Source: Aurantiacibacter sp. D1-12 (GTDB lineage Bacteria > Pseudomonadota > Alphaproteobacteria > Sphingomonadales > Sphingomonadaceae). Taken from it: 64,000 nucleotides of DNA. Both the position numbers and the translations under genes were made by a program. The stretch's first letter is position 1; every line of letters begins with the position of its first letter. This document shows positions 26,181 through 34,428 of this stretch, piece by piece. The stretch lies in the NCBI RefSeq assembly GCF_028858515.1, contig NZ_JAPJZJ010000003.1:371001-435000 (forward strand). The letters are read 5' to 3'. Under the pieces are notes generated by a model. The model was not told the origin of the DNA. It searched no databases and was given only the letters and a program-made list of their open reading frames with translations.

Positions 26181-27446
26181 TTGGACCATTTCCAGATCAG
26201 AGACGGCGAACTCTACGCCGAAGACGTTCCGCTTTCGCGCATTGCGCAGGAAGTCGGCACCCCCGTCTACGTCTATTCGCGCGCCACGTTCGAGCGCCAT
26301 GCGAGGGTGTTCAAAGAGGCACTGAGCGGACTGGAGAAATCTGCCCACCTCGCCTTTGCGGTGAAAAGTAATCCCAACCTTGCGGTGCTCAAATTGCTCA
26401 GCCGTGAAGGCTATGGTGCGGATGTGGTGTCCGGCGGGGAACTTTCCCGTGCTTTACTGGCGGGCATGCCGGCCGAAGACATTGTGTTTTCCGGCGTTGG
26501 CAAGACTGATGCCGAGTTGGTGCAGGGGCTCGATGCCGGCATTGGCCAGTTCAACATTGAATCGGGAGAGGAAGGCCGCGAGCTCGCCGCCATCGCCGCC
26601 GCTCGCGGGCAAGTTGCGCGCTGCGCACTGCGAGTGAACCCCGATGTCGATGCAGGAACGCATGACAAGATTTCGACCGGTAAGGCGGACAACAAGTTCG
26701 GTGTTCCGATTGACCGTGCGCCTGAACTGTTCGCAGAGCTTTCGGCATTGCCGGGGCTCGAACTGCGCGGACTCGCGGTACATATCGGTAGCCAGTTGTC
26801 CGAGCTGACCCCGCTGGAAACAGCGTTCGACAAGTTGGGCAAGATGCTCGCGCGGCTGCGGGCTGAAGGCCATACGATTACGCATATGGACCTGGGCGGC
26901 GGCCTTGGTGTCCCCTACCGTAAGGGCGAAAGCCCGCCTTCTCCGGCGGAGTACGGCGCTATGGTCGCCCGGGTCACAAAGCAGTGGGGAGTTACCCTGA
27001 TGTTCGAGCCGGGGCGTGTGATCGCCGGTAATGCCGGCGTGCTGTTGACCCGAGTGATCCGTGTGAAGCGCGGGCTGAACCACCCGTTCGTGATTGTCGA
27101 TGCGGCGATGAACGATCTTGCGCGGCCCGCGCTGTACGGTGCGTGGCACGATTTCGATGCGGTGAAGCCTTCGGGCGAGCGGATGATGGCGAATATCGTC
27201 GGTCCGATCTGCGAGACGGGTGACACCTTCGCCATGGACCGCGAGACCGATGGGCTTGCCTCGGGTGATCTAGCGGTGTTCCGCACGGCAGGTGCCTACG
27301 GCGCGACGATGGCGAGCAGCTACAACTCGCGCGGGTTTGTGGCGGAAGTGATGGTCGACGGTGCGGACTTCGCCGTGGTTGCCGATCGCATTCTGCCAGG
27401 CGCTATCGCCGATGCCGAACGTGTACCGGACTTTCTGCTCGACTAG
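26181..27446 (+). CDS. lysA: Diaminopimelate decarboxylase
   Basis: LysA decarboxylates meso-diaminopimelate to lysine using pyridoxal phosphate. The 421-residue protein has the PLP-lysine motif 'FAVKSNPNLAVL' (about 53-64), 'GYGADVVSGGEL', 'GLAVHIGSQL', 'DLGGGLGVPY', 'FEPGRVIAGNAG' and the active-site Cys loop 'GPICETGD'. TTG 26181 is taken as start, with GGAAGG at good spacing. It is in a run argH-lipoprotein-lysA-siroheme-like gene with gaps of a few bases, so it is one operon. Confidence 0.96.
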   Translation: MDHFQIRDGELYAEDVPLSRIAQEVGTPVYVYSRATFERHARVFKEALSGLEKSAHLAFAVKSNPNLAVLKLLSREGYGADVVSGGELSRALLAGMPAEDIVFSGVGKTDAELVQGLDAGIGQFNIESGEEGRELAAIAAARGQVARCALRVNPDVDAGTHDKISTGKADNKFGVPIDRAPELFAELSALPGLELRGLAVHIGSQLSELTPLETAFDKLGKMLARLRAEGHTITHMDLGGGLGVPYRKGESPPSPAEYGAMVARVTKQWGVTLMFEPGRVIAGNAGVLLTRVIRVKRGLNHPFVIVDAAMNDLARPALYGAWHDFDAVKPSGERMMANIVGPICETGDTFAMDRETDGLASGDLAVFRTAGAYGATMASSYNSRGFVAEVMVDGADFAVVADRILPGAIADAERVPDFLLD

Positions 27447-27449
27447 GCC

Positions 27450-28226
27450 ATGAAGTCGCTCCCACTCTTCCATCAGATTGCCGGCAAGCCGGTGATTGTG
27501 CTGGGCGAGGGTGAAATGGCAGAACCCAAGCGTCGGCTGGTCGAACGCGCCGGGGCCGTAGTCATTACCGATATGCAGCAAGGGATCGACGAAGGCGCGC
27601 GTGTCGCGTTCGTTGCGCACGATGATGCGGCCATGTGCGAGGCGGATGCGATCCGCCTGCGTTGTGCCGGGTTGCTGGTCAATGTCGTGGACCGTCCCGA
27701 CCTTTGTGACTTTACCACCCCCAGCATTCTCGACCGCGATCCGGTGTTGGTTGCGGTGGGGACGGGAGGTGCCTCGGCCGGTCTTGCCAAGCAGCTTCGG
27801 CTGCGGCTGGAAAGGCTCCTGCCCCACGATCTGGGCAAGCTCGCCGAGAGACTGTTTGCTGCACGCGATGCGATCAAGGCGCGCTTTCCGGTGATGGTTG
27901 ATCGCCGCCGCGCTCTGGACGATGCGATGCAGGAAGGCGGCCCGCTTGATCCCTTGCGGGAGGGTGGAGAAGACGGCGTCGAAAGCTGGCTTGATAGCGC
28001 AGAGGATAGCGAAGCATCGCAGGTGATCGAGTTTGTCCTACGGAGCGATGATCCTGATGATCTGACAATCCGGCAAGCACGATTGCTTGGCAGTGCCGAC
28101 GCGGTGATCGCCATGCCCGGTATTCCCGACTCGATACTATCACGGGCGCGTGCTGACGCCGTGCGACTATCCCATCCGTATGAAGGGCCAAATCCGGATG
28201 GTCTGGTTATCGTTCTAAGACATTGA
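27450..28226 (+). CDS. Siroheme-synthase-like protein (precorrin-2 dehydrogenase domain with partial SUMT-like tail)
   Basis: The 258-residue protein begins with a CysG/Met8-type NAD-binding domain ('LPLFHQIAGKPVIVLGEGEMAEPKRRL', 'GLLVNVVDRPDLCDFTTPSILDRDPVLVAVGTGGASAGLAKQLRLRLE'), which turns precorrin-2 into sirohydrochlorin and often inserts iron. The last 60 residues ('DDPDDLTIRQARLLGSADAVIAMPGI') resemble only the first part of the uroporphyrinogen methyltransferase domain of CysG, which then stops. It starts 3 bases after lysA. It is probably a split or shortened siroheme synthase, with the methyltransferase elsewhere. Confidence 0.78.
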   Translation: MKSLPLFHQIAGKPVIVLGEGEMAEPKRRLVERAGAVVITDMQQGIDEGARVAFVAHDDAAMCEADAIRLRCAGLLVNVVDRPDLCDFTTPSILDRDPVLVAVGTGGASAGLAKQLRLRLERLLPHDLGKLAERLFAARDAIKARFPVMVDRRRALDDAMQEGGPLDPLREGGEDGVESWLDSAEDSEASQVIEFVLRSDDPDDLTIRQARLLGSADAVIAMPGIPDSILSRARADAVRLSHPYEGPNPDGLVIVLRH

Positions 28227-28339
28227 TTATGGTATAATACATAACAATTACAATAATTTAATTTCATTCTGATCCATCGGGACGCCACAGTCTTTCCACG
28301 GATCGGCACAGTGCTGATCCAGCATTTGGAGTGACTAGG

Positions 28340-28504
28340 ATGAAATTACCGAAGATCGATCTGGCAAGCCTGCCAGACCTTCCGAATCTGACCGGAATGT
28401 TTGGCTCGACGACCCCTACAGGGACGGGACCTGACGATACGATCATCGTGCTTGCGACGATGGTTTATGACCTGTCTCCACCCGCCCCTCCGGGACTGTT
28501 CTGA
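28340..28504 (+). CDS. 54-residue peptide, possible precursor peptide
   Basis: ATG 28340 has GGAG 8 bases upstream, and the frame closes at TGA 28502-28504. The peptide has an amphipathic start ('MKLPKIDLASLPDLPNLTGMFG'), a Thr/Gly/Pro-rich middle ('STTPTGTGPDD'), a hydrophobic run ('TIIVLATMVYDL') and a proline-rich end ('SPPAPPGLF'). There is no signal peptide, and the hydrophobic run is too short for a sure membrane segment. An AT-rich leader of about 110 bases precedes it, and two unrecognised proteins follow. The layout of leader-like N-terminus and distinct C-terminus recalls ribosomally made, modified peptides, but no known core motif is present. Confidence 0.55.
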   Translation: MKLPKIDLASLPDLPNLTGMFGSTTPTGTGPDDTIIVLATMVYDLSPPAPPGLF

Positions 28505-28519
28505 GCGCCGGGCCGGCTG

Positions 28520-29488
28520 ATGGAACGCAATTCATTTATCGCGGCGTTGCGGAGTGATCGTTCTCCGCAACGCCAGGCCCAGGGGGCCATAGCACAGGCA
28601 CATCTGGCATGGTTGGCTGAGTCCGGTGTGCGTGATCTGATGGCGGACCTGAAACGCTATGGTGCGGGGGCGCCGCTGGAAAACTGTTTTGTTCTGGAGA
28701 CGCTATTCACCGGCACTGGCGAGGCCGAGCGCGTTCTCGATCTGCTGCAAGCGCATTATTGCTCGGCAATCCGTGCCAACCCCATCGCGCATCCGCCTTT
28801 TCGCAACGGATTTGATGGCAGGGCTAGTTCCTTGCAACTGGCGCGGGTGGGCCGAGCGCAACTCATGCTGCAAGCGCGCGAGCCAGGCGAATTCACATCG
28901 GAAAGTTATGGCTTTTCCGATGGCACGCGGTTCGAGGCTGTTGTCGCGGGCAAGGCCGAGGCGCGCATCATCCGTGCTCATCGCTTTGGCGATTCTGCGA
29001 TGCAGTTCGAAACCCAGCGGGTATCGATGAACGGAGGCGAACGCCTTACGCTCGACCTGTCGAGCGAAGCCCTCGTGATCGACAAGGTCGAACAGAGGCT
29101 GGTTATCCTCCGGCTGATTCGCACTGCGGCTGAACCGGAACCTACACGCGAATATTGCGCGCAATCGCGTGAACTGCTGCACCAGAGTGCGGGTTTGATC
29201 TCCACCAGTCGCCAGGAAGCGATCATCGCCTTGCTTGGCCGGATGGGGCGCACGGACGCAGCGCCGGAAATGGCGCGTATTGCGCTGGCAGAAAGCGACC
29301 TGTCGCTCCGCTGGCAGGCACTGCGTGAGTGTCTCGCGCTCGATAGCGAGGTGGGCTTTTGCACCCTAGCGCGGATCGCGCGCGATGGTCAGGATCCGCT
29401 TTCCGCCGCTGCTGGTGCGCTGCGAGCGCAGCTTCTCGAACAATATCCCGAATTTGCACAGGTGGAGGCGCAGCAATGCCCCGCGTAA
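28520..29488 (+). CDS. Uncharacterised protein with C-terminal HEAT-like helices
   Basis: I do not recognise this 322-residue protein. The first 90 residues are helical; the middle (about 90-205) looks beta-rich ('GFDGRASSLQLARVGRAQLMLQ', 'EARIIRAHRFGDSAMQFETQRVSM'), possibly a cupin-like sandwich. The last 100 residues look like HEAT-type helical repeats ('ISTSRQEAIIALLGRMG', 'LSLRWQALRECLALD', 'DPLSAAAGALRAQLLE'). It lies 15 bases after the 54-residue peptide, and its stop overlaps the next gene by 13 bases, so the three probably form one unit. No signal or membrane segment. Confidence 0.7.
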   Translation: MERNSFIAALRSDRSPQRQAQGAIAQAHLAWLAESGVRDLMADLKRYGAGAPLENCFVLETLFTGTGEAERVLDLLQAHYCSAIRANPIAHPPFRNGFDGRASSLQLARVGRAQLMLQAREPGEFTSESYGFSDGTRFEAVVAGKAEARIIRAHRFGDSAMQFETQRVSMNGGERLTLDLSSEALVIDKVEQRLVILRLIRTAAEPEPTREYCAQSRELLHQSAGLISTSRQEAIIALLGRMGRTDAAPEMARIALAESDLSLRWQALRECLALDSEVGFCTLARIARDGQDPLSAAAGALRAQLLEQYPEFAQVEAQQCPA

Positions 29489-30375
29489 TTGACTATTCTG
29501 ACGACACCAGCTGCTCGCTGGGTGACTGCATCGAAGCGCTCGAAGCAAATGGGTTTGAGCCGCGCGAAAAGGAAAGCCTGCTGCACGCTGCCGCATGGCT
29601 GCGAAAGCTCGGCAACAACCGCGATTTTCTAGCCGACATGCTCGTTGATGAGCTTAAGCAGGGTGTCAAAGCGGCCGAGGAGGCCAGTGACTACGGCCCG
29701 CAAGTTATCATGCTTTCCGGCCTTGGCGGTGACTATTACATGCGCGCCAACTTCTGGCCGAGTGTGGATGAACACATGTTTCGCGCCAGCGGCACGGCGG
29801 CGTTTTCCTACGAATTGCCGCACGATCACAATTTCGATTTTCTCACGCTTGGCTATTTCGGCCCGGGTTACTCTTCCGACTACTACGAGTACGATTACGA
29901 CAAGGTGCTCGGTGCCATCGGAGAGAAGGCGGGGTTGCGCTTCATCGAGCGGGCGACGCTCAGCCCCGGCAAGCTGATGCATTACCGCGCGCACCTTGAT
30001 GTGCATTCGCAATTGCCGCCCGAAAGCCTCTCGATCTCGATCAACATCATGCACGCAAGCGGCGCGCAGGGCTGGCTCGACCAATATCGCTTCGATGTCG
30101 AGAAAGACGAGATTTCAGGCGTGATCAGCCCTGGCGGCAGCGAAATCTTCCTCCGCGTGGCGGTGGGGCTGGGGGGCGAAGAGGCGCGTGATCTGGCGCA
30201 CCACTTCGCCGGGTCGCATCCCAGCCACCGCATGCGGCTGACGGCGCTCGAAGCGCAAGCGGGTGTGCTTGGTCTGGCCGAGCGTGATGAGCTGTGGCGC
30301 CGGGCAGAAGGTTCGGGTAGCCGGCTCGTGGCGATAGAAGCTACGCGCAAACGGCGGGAACTGGAGCTCGTTTAA
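29476..30375 (+). CDS. Uncharacterised protein with His/Asp-rich, cupin-like motifs
   Basis: I do not recognise this 299-residue protein. The central part carries conserved-looking metal-ligand candidates: 'ELPHDHNFDFLTLGYFGPGYSSDYYEYDYD' and 'MHYRAHLDVHSQLPPESLSISINIMH', that is HxH...D and HxDxH within beta-rich sequence, as in cupin or dioxygenase folds. Many Tyr residues cluster near 130-145. The ends are helical. It overlaps the 322-residue gene by 13 bases and ends 4 bases into the convergent ruvX. A metal-dependent oxygenase acting on the small peptide is a guess from context only. Confidence 0.7.
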   Translation: MPRVIDYSDDTSCSLGDCIEALEANGFEPREKESLLHAAAWLRKLGNNRDFLADMLVDELKQGVKAAEEASDYGPQVIMLSGLGGDYYMRANFWPSVDEHMFRASGTAAFSYELPHDHNFDFLTLGYFGPGYSSDYYEYDYDKVLGAIGEKAGLRFIERATLSPGKLMHYRAHLDVHSQLPPESLSISINIMHASGAQGWLDQYRFDVEKDEISGVISPGGSEIFLRVAVGLGGEEARDLAHHFAGSHPSHRMRLTALEAQAGVLGLAERDELWRRAEGSGSRLVAIEATRKRRELELV

Positions 30376-30854
30376 AGAATCCCGCCCGCCAGCCGGTCGA
30401 TCGCGCCTTGCAGGATTACCGCCGCCGCGTGGCTGTCGATCCGCTCGGCGCGTTTGGCGCGGCTGAAATCCTGTGCGATCAGATCACGCTCTGCACTGGT
30501 GGTGGACCAGCGTTCGTCCCACAACAGAATTGGCAGATCGAGAACCGCGAGGTTGCGGGCGAAGCTGCGGCTCGCCTGCGCGCGCGGTCCGGAACTGCCG
30601 TCCATGTTGAGCGGCAGCCCGATGACCACGCCTTTCACGCCGCGTTCTGTGCAAATCGCCTCCAGCGCCGCCTTGTCGCGTGCGAACTTGCCTTTGGGCA
30701 GGGTCTTGCCCGCAGTGGCGAAGCTCCACCCCGCATCGCAGGTCGCCACGCCAATGGTCTTCGTGCCCAGGTCTATGCCGAGCAGCACGCCGCCATTGGG
30801 CAAGGCATTGCGGAACTCGGCCGCATTCTCGGTAATCAAGACGTTGGCTGCCAC
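30372..30854 (-). CDS. ruvX: Holliday junction resolvase-like / 16S rRNA processing nuclease YqgF
   Basis: RuvX (YqgF) is an RNase H-fold nuclease; in E. coli it helps process 16S rRNA ends and is annotated as a putative Holliday junction resolvase. The 160-residue protein has 'LLGIDLGTKTIGVATCD' with the first catalytic Asp, 'GVVIGLPLNMDGSSGP', 'LWDERWSTTSAE' with the catalytic Glu, and 'RIDSHAAAVILQG' with the last Asp. GTG 30854 is taken as start and overlaps the upstream DUF3089 gene by 19 bases. It is the last gene of the pyrE operon. Confidence 0.93.
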   Translation of the reverse strand: MAANVLITENAAEFRNALPNGGVLLGIDLGTKTIGVATCDAGWSFATAGKTLPKGKFARDKAALEAICTERGVKGVVIGLPLNMDGSSGPRAQASRSFARNLAVLDLPILLWDERWSTTSAERDLIAQDFSRAKRAERIDSHAAAVILQGAIDRLAGGIL

Positions 30855-32092
30855 GCGCTCACCCGCCGCACCACATCCTGCTTCACGTTCTGCCAGAACA
30901 AAGGAATGTCATAGACGTGGTAATTGTTGCCCGGCAGCACGTACTGGCCGAGCTCGGGCGGATTGCCGATCATCAGCAGGCCATTATCCGCGCAGTTCGC
31001 CGGAACCGATCGCGGGACGAGTGTTCCGGTCGAGAGATCGTCCGAAGGCACCAGCGTGCCAAGGTTGTACTCGGCATCCGCGCTGCCGCCCATCAGGCCG
31101 GTGATCGGATTGACGCAAAGGATCGGTGCTTCGCCGCGTGCTTCGCCGTCGAGACCCGGCAGCTCGGCATAGCGGCGCAGGAACTGGCCGGGTTCGGCAG
31201 GCTCGGCGAAGCTCGCCCAGCTGGCTACGCAGCCTGATTGATCGGCTGTGGCACATGCGGGCAGGCCAAGGCTGGGAAGATCGTGCTCGATACTGATCGG
31301 CCAGCCGACGGGATAGGCCATAGCGATGCGGGATTGCAGATCGGTTCCGGCAATCCGATCCTGCAGCAAGCGGGTAACAAGATAGCCGCCCTGGCTATGC
31401 CCGGCGAGGACAATAGGCATGTCTGCCGGAACGCTGTCGAGGAAGAAGGTGAATGCCGCATCGATATCAGCATAGGCTGCATCGAGTGCCTGCTGCGCCT
31501 GCGGGTCCACGGTGATGAAAGCGCCGAATGTTGCCTGGCGATAGCGCGGCACCCAGATTTCGCTCGCCTGGTTGAAAGCGCTCGCCATACCACGCACCAT
31601 CAACCGCGCGCGGTTCTGCGATTCTTCGTCCTCAAGCGGGGCGTTCCACTGGCGGCTATCGAAATAGCTTGTGGGATGGACGAAGAAGACAGCGAAGCGG
31701 GGCGGTTCAGCAACAGGCCGCAGGTCAGACGGGAGCGTTTCTCCTTCAACAGTGGTCGCTGGCGGTTCGTCGGCGGCGGCGGTCTCTGCGCTTTCGCCGT
31801 CCGCTCCCTCGAACAGAGGTTGCCAGCGCGCCGGATCGTTCTGCGCGCCCTTGCCCGGGCGGCTGAACCACATGTCCGGGTCCTGATAGGCGTTGAGCTC
31901 GAGCGGGTCCTGCTCGACGAATTCCGCGTCAGGCACAAAGGTTAGCTCGGTCAGTTCCTCTCCGAAGGTGCGGAGCGCGAACATGCCGGCGATAAAGAGC
32001 ACGATCAGAAAGGTGACAAGGTAGAGGAACTTACGCAGGGTCTGTCTCCAGTGAATCAATCTCGTTTTGGCGCGCGGCTTCGTCTTCAGCAT
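30836..32092 (-). CDS. DUF3089 alpha/beta hydrolase, membrane-anchored
   Basis: The 418-residue protein has a basic N-terminus and one membrane segment ('FLYLVTFLIVLFIAGMFAL', about 22-41), then a periplasmic alpha/beta hydrolase domain: 'FAVFFVHPTSYFDSRQWNAP', nucleophile elbow 'LAGHSQGGYL', and a late 'GNNYHVYDIPLFW' supplying a likely His. This is the DUF3089 family; substrates are not known. The ATG at 32092 makes a 62-base overlap with the AI-2E gene, so a later start is possible (TTG 32059 is in frame). It is co-transcribed with lepB and ruvX. Confidence 0.82.
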   Translation of the reverse strand: MLKTKPRAKTRLIHWRQTLRKFLYLVTFLIVLFIAGMFALRTFGEELTELTFVPDAEFVEQDPLELNAYQDPDMWFSRPGKGAQNDPARWQPLFEGADGESAETAAADEPPATTVEGETLPSDLRPVAEPPRFAVFFVHPTSYFDSRQWNAPLEDEESQNRARLMVRGMASAFNQASEIWVPRYRQATFGAFITVDPQAQQALDAAYADIDAAFTFFLDSVPADMPIVLAGHSQGGYLVTRLLQDRIAGTDLQSRIAMAYPVGWPISIEHDLPSLGLPACATADQSGCVASWASFAEPAEPGQFLRRYAELPGLDGEARGEAPILCVNPITGLMGGSADAEYNLGTLVPSDDLSTGTLVPRSVPANCADNGLLMIGNPPELGQYVLPGNNYHVYDIPLFWQNVKQDVVRRVSAWQPTS

Positions 32093-33152
32093 CGTTTGCC
32101 GCGGCTCTTTGTTCCAGCGCCACCTTGATCATGGCGAGCAGCGGGTCGGCAAGGAAGAGGCCGAGTATACCGAACAGGATACCCATGATGAGCTGGAATG
32201 CGAGGACGAGGGCAGGGGCAAGGTCTACCGTTTTGCGCGCGATCATCGGGACGACGAAGTAGCCATCGATGTTCTGTACGAAGAAGTAGACGAAGATCGT
32301 ATAGATGCCCATCTGCGCGCCGCCGGAAAAACCCACCAGCACCATCAGCACACCTGAAATAATCGCGCCGATATTGGGGACGAAGGCAAGCAGTCCGGTG
32401 AGGAGAGCGAGCAATGCGGCCATCGGAATAACATCGCCCGTCACCCATCCGTAACCCGCCAGCATGATATAGGTGAACACGCCTTCCACTACCATGCCGA
32501 GGAAGCGGCCCGCCATCAGGCGGCGCATGGTGTAGCCCATCTTGCTCGCGGTGACGTAAAACTCTTGCCGCCGGTGCTTGGGTAGCATCCAGGCGACGCC
32601 GCGTTCGTACAGTTGTGGCTCGAGCGCGAAGTAGATGCCGATGATAGAGATGAGTACGAGTGTTGTCAGCCCACCCAGAAGGCCGCCCAGTGCCCGCGTT
32701 ACGGTGCCGAAACCGCTGGCTGCCTGGCTCGCCATCGCCTGCACGCTGTCGAGGCTGATTTCGAAACCCTGCTCGCGCATCCATGCAAACAGGCGCCGCG
32801 CTTGTTCTTCAACGATCGCCGGGAATTCGGCGGCTTCCTGCGAAATTTCCGATCCGGCAAAGATGCTCAGCCATAGGAGAAACACCGCCGAAACGATCAG
32901 GACAATGGCAAAGCGCCAGAGTCTGCCGATCGGAAGCACGCGGCCGAGCAATCGCGCCGCGCCATCAATAATCGAGGCGAAGACCATTGCCCCGAAGATC
33001 ACCAGCAGGCTTTGTGAAATGTAGACGGCAAGCGCGACCAGACCGACAATCGAAACCCAGATCAGCGCGCGCCATGCCTCGAACCGCAATTCCGGACTGG
33101 AAATGCGCGTGGGGCTCGCGCCGATATCGGATGCGTTGTCGCTATCGATCAT
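32031..33152 (-). CDS. AI-2E family transporter (permease)
   Basis: The 373-residue protein has about eight membrane segments. The family pattern is visible: a paired N-terminal helix region ('LIWVSIVGLVALAVYISQSLLVIFGAMVFASIIDG'), a cytoplasmic-type amphipathic middle, 'LTGLLAFVPNIGAIISGVLMVLVGF' and 'GYFVVPMIARKTVDLAPALVLAFQLIMG'. Members export autoinducer-2 or act as Na+/H+ antiporters; which applies here is unknown. ATG 33152 overlaps the lepB stop by 4 bases (ATGA). Confidence 0.88.
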   Translation of the reverse strand: MIDSDNASDIGASPTRISSPELRFEAWRALIWVSIVGLVALAVYISQSLLVIFGAMVFASIIDGAARLLGRVLPIGRLWRFAIVLIVSAVFLLWLSIFAGSEISQEAAEFPAIVEEQARRLFAWMREQGFEISLDSVQAMASQAASGFGTVTRALGGLLGGLTTLVLISIIGIYFALEPQLYERGVAWMLPKHRRQEFYVTASKMGYTMRRLMAGRFLGMVVEGVFTYIMLAGYGWVTGDVIPMAALLALLTGLLAFVPNIGAIISGVLMVLVGFSGGAQMGIYTIFVYFFVQNIDGYFVVPMIARKTVDLAPALVLAFQLIMGILFGILGLFLADPLLAMIKVALEQRAAANDAEDEAARQNEIDSLETDPA

Positions 33153-34012
33153 TCGTCTTGCGCACCTCGCAATTCGGGGCGGAGCGGTTCCCAAGCGCGT
33201 TCACCGCGCAAAGCGCCCCACCAGGTCAGCGGGTTGTAGCTGGAAGTGCCGTCGAGGGAAAATGTGATGATCTCGGCGCGACCGCCAACGCTGGTCAACG
33301 GGACCGGGCCACCAAGCCCGTTGCCGCCTTCACGTGCCGACGGGGCGCGACTGTCGGACGAGTGATCGCGATTGTCTCCCATCAGGAAAACATGCCCTTC
33401 GGGTACCTCAACCGGGTCCATGTTGTCATACCGCTGATCGAGATGATCGATGATCACGTAGCTCGCCCCGTTGGGCAGTGTCTCGCGGTAGGTCGGCGGT
33501 TCGTAGACCTGAGTCCCGTCTTCCAGCGTCACCCGGTATTGATCGAAATTATAGAGACACGGTGTGCCCTCGCAAAGGTTGTCATTCTCTGCCGGGATAC
33601 GAACTGCAGGTTCGACCTCCTGCGGTACGGGCTCTCCGTTCAGAATGATCTGCCCGTTCACCATCGCGATCGTATCACCGGGCAGGCCGACCACGCGTTT
33701 GATGTAATCCTGACTGTCTTCTGGCGGGACGGCGATCACAATGTCGCCGTACTCGGGTGTGGCAGGAGCAATGCGCCAGTCGCTGCGCGGCAGCACGTGG
33801 AAGCTCGCCGAGACCCAGCTCCAGCCATAGGGATATTTGGTCACGATCAGCCGGTCACCTACCATCAGGTTGGGCACCATGCTGGCAGAGGGGATGTAGA
33901 ACGGCTTGGCAATGAAGGTGTGGAACATCAGCACCACCAGCAGCATCAGCGCAAGGCCGCGCAGTTCTGTCCACCAGTTGATCGGCTCTTCGGTCTTTTT
34001 GTTGTCGCTCAT
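33149..34012 (-). CDS. lepB: Signal peptidase I
   Basis: LepB removes signal peptides from secreted proteins at the inner membrane. The 287-residue protein has an N-terminal membrane segment ('GLALMLLVVLMFHTFI'), the catalytic Ser box 'IPSASMVPNL' (Ser about 44), the Lys box 'DYIKRVVGLPGD' (Lys about 105) and box E 'VFLMGDNRDHSSDSR'. A Cys pair ('NLCEGTPCLY') lies in the periplasmic insert. ATG 34012 is chosen; the longer frame to 34069 would run into acpS. acpS ends 11 bases upstream. Confidence 0.96.
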   Translation of the reverse strand: MSDNKKTEEPINWWTELRGLALMLLVVLMFHTFIAKPFYIPSASMVPNLMVGDRLIVTKYPYGWSWVSASFHVLPRSDWRIAPATPEYGDIVIAVPPEDSQDYIKRVVGLPGDTIAMVNGQIILNGEPVPQEVEPAVRIPAENDNLCEGTPCLYNFDQYRVTLEDGTQVYEPPTYRETLPNGASYVIIDHLDQRYDNMDPVEVPEGHVFLMGDNRDHSSDSRAPSAREGGNGLGGPVPLTSVGGRAEIITFSLDGTSSYNPLTWWGALRGERAWEPLRPELRGAQDE

Positions 34013-34023
34013 GGCGGGAATTT

Positions 34024-34428
34024 CTATGCCTTCGGGTGCGCTTCCAGGATCACAAAGGCTTGAGCCCATGGGTGATCGTCTGTGAGAGTGAGATGAACGA
34101 CCACTTCGTGGCCGTTGGGCGTCAGCTCGTCCAGCCGTGCCTTTGCCCCGCCCGTTAGCGCGAGTGTCGGTGCACCGGAAGGGGCATTCACCACACCTAT
34201 GTCCTTCATGAACACGCCGCGCTTGAAGCCAGTACCCACGGCCTTGCTGAATGCCTCTTTCGCAGCGAAACGCTTGGCATAAGTGCCCGCCTGAGTGTGC
34301 GGACGCCGCGCCGCCTTGGCGTTCTCAATGTCGGTAAAGCTGCGCTGCTTGAAGCGGTCACCCCAGCGGTCGAGCGAATTCTGGATGCGCTCGATATTGC
34401 AGAGGTCGGAGCCGAGACCGATGATCAT
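34024..34428 (-). CDS. acpS: Holo-[acyl-carrier-protein] synthase
   Basis: AcpS moves 4'-phosphopantetheine from CoA to the acyl carrier protein of fatty acid synthesis. The 134-residue protein has the start '[15 protein letters not shown]' with the Mg-binding Asp, and '[19 protein letters not shown]' with the second Glu-Ala motif. Its length is standard. The ATG overlaps the pdxJ stop by 4 bases. The pdxJ-acpS-lepB order is common in proteobacteria. Confidence 0.96.
   Translation of the reverse strand: MIIGLGSDLCNIERIQNSLDRWGDRFKQRSFTDIENAKAARRPHTQAGTYAKRFAAKEAFSKAVGTGFKRGVFMKDIGVVNAPSGAPTLALTGGAKARLDELTPNGHEVVVHLTLTDDHPWAQAFVILEAHPKA

Noticed and set aside
28210-28238. Strong promoter before the 54-residue peptide (TATAAT at 28233-28238)
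   Set aside because: The -10-like box is perfect, but no -35 box is seen at 16-18 bases upstream, so I list no promoter.
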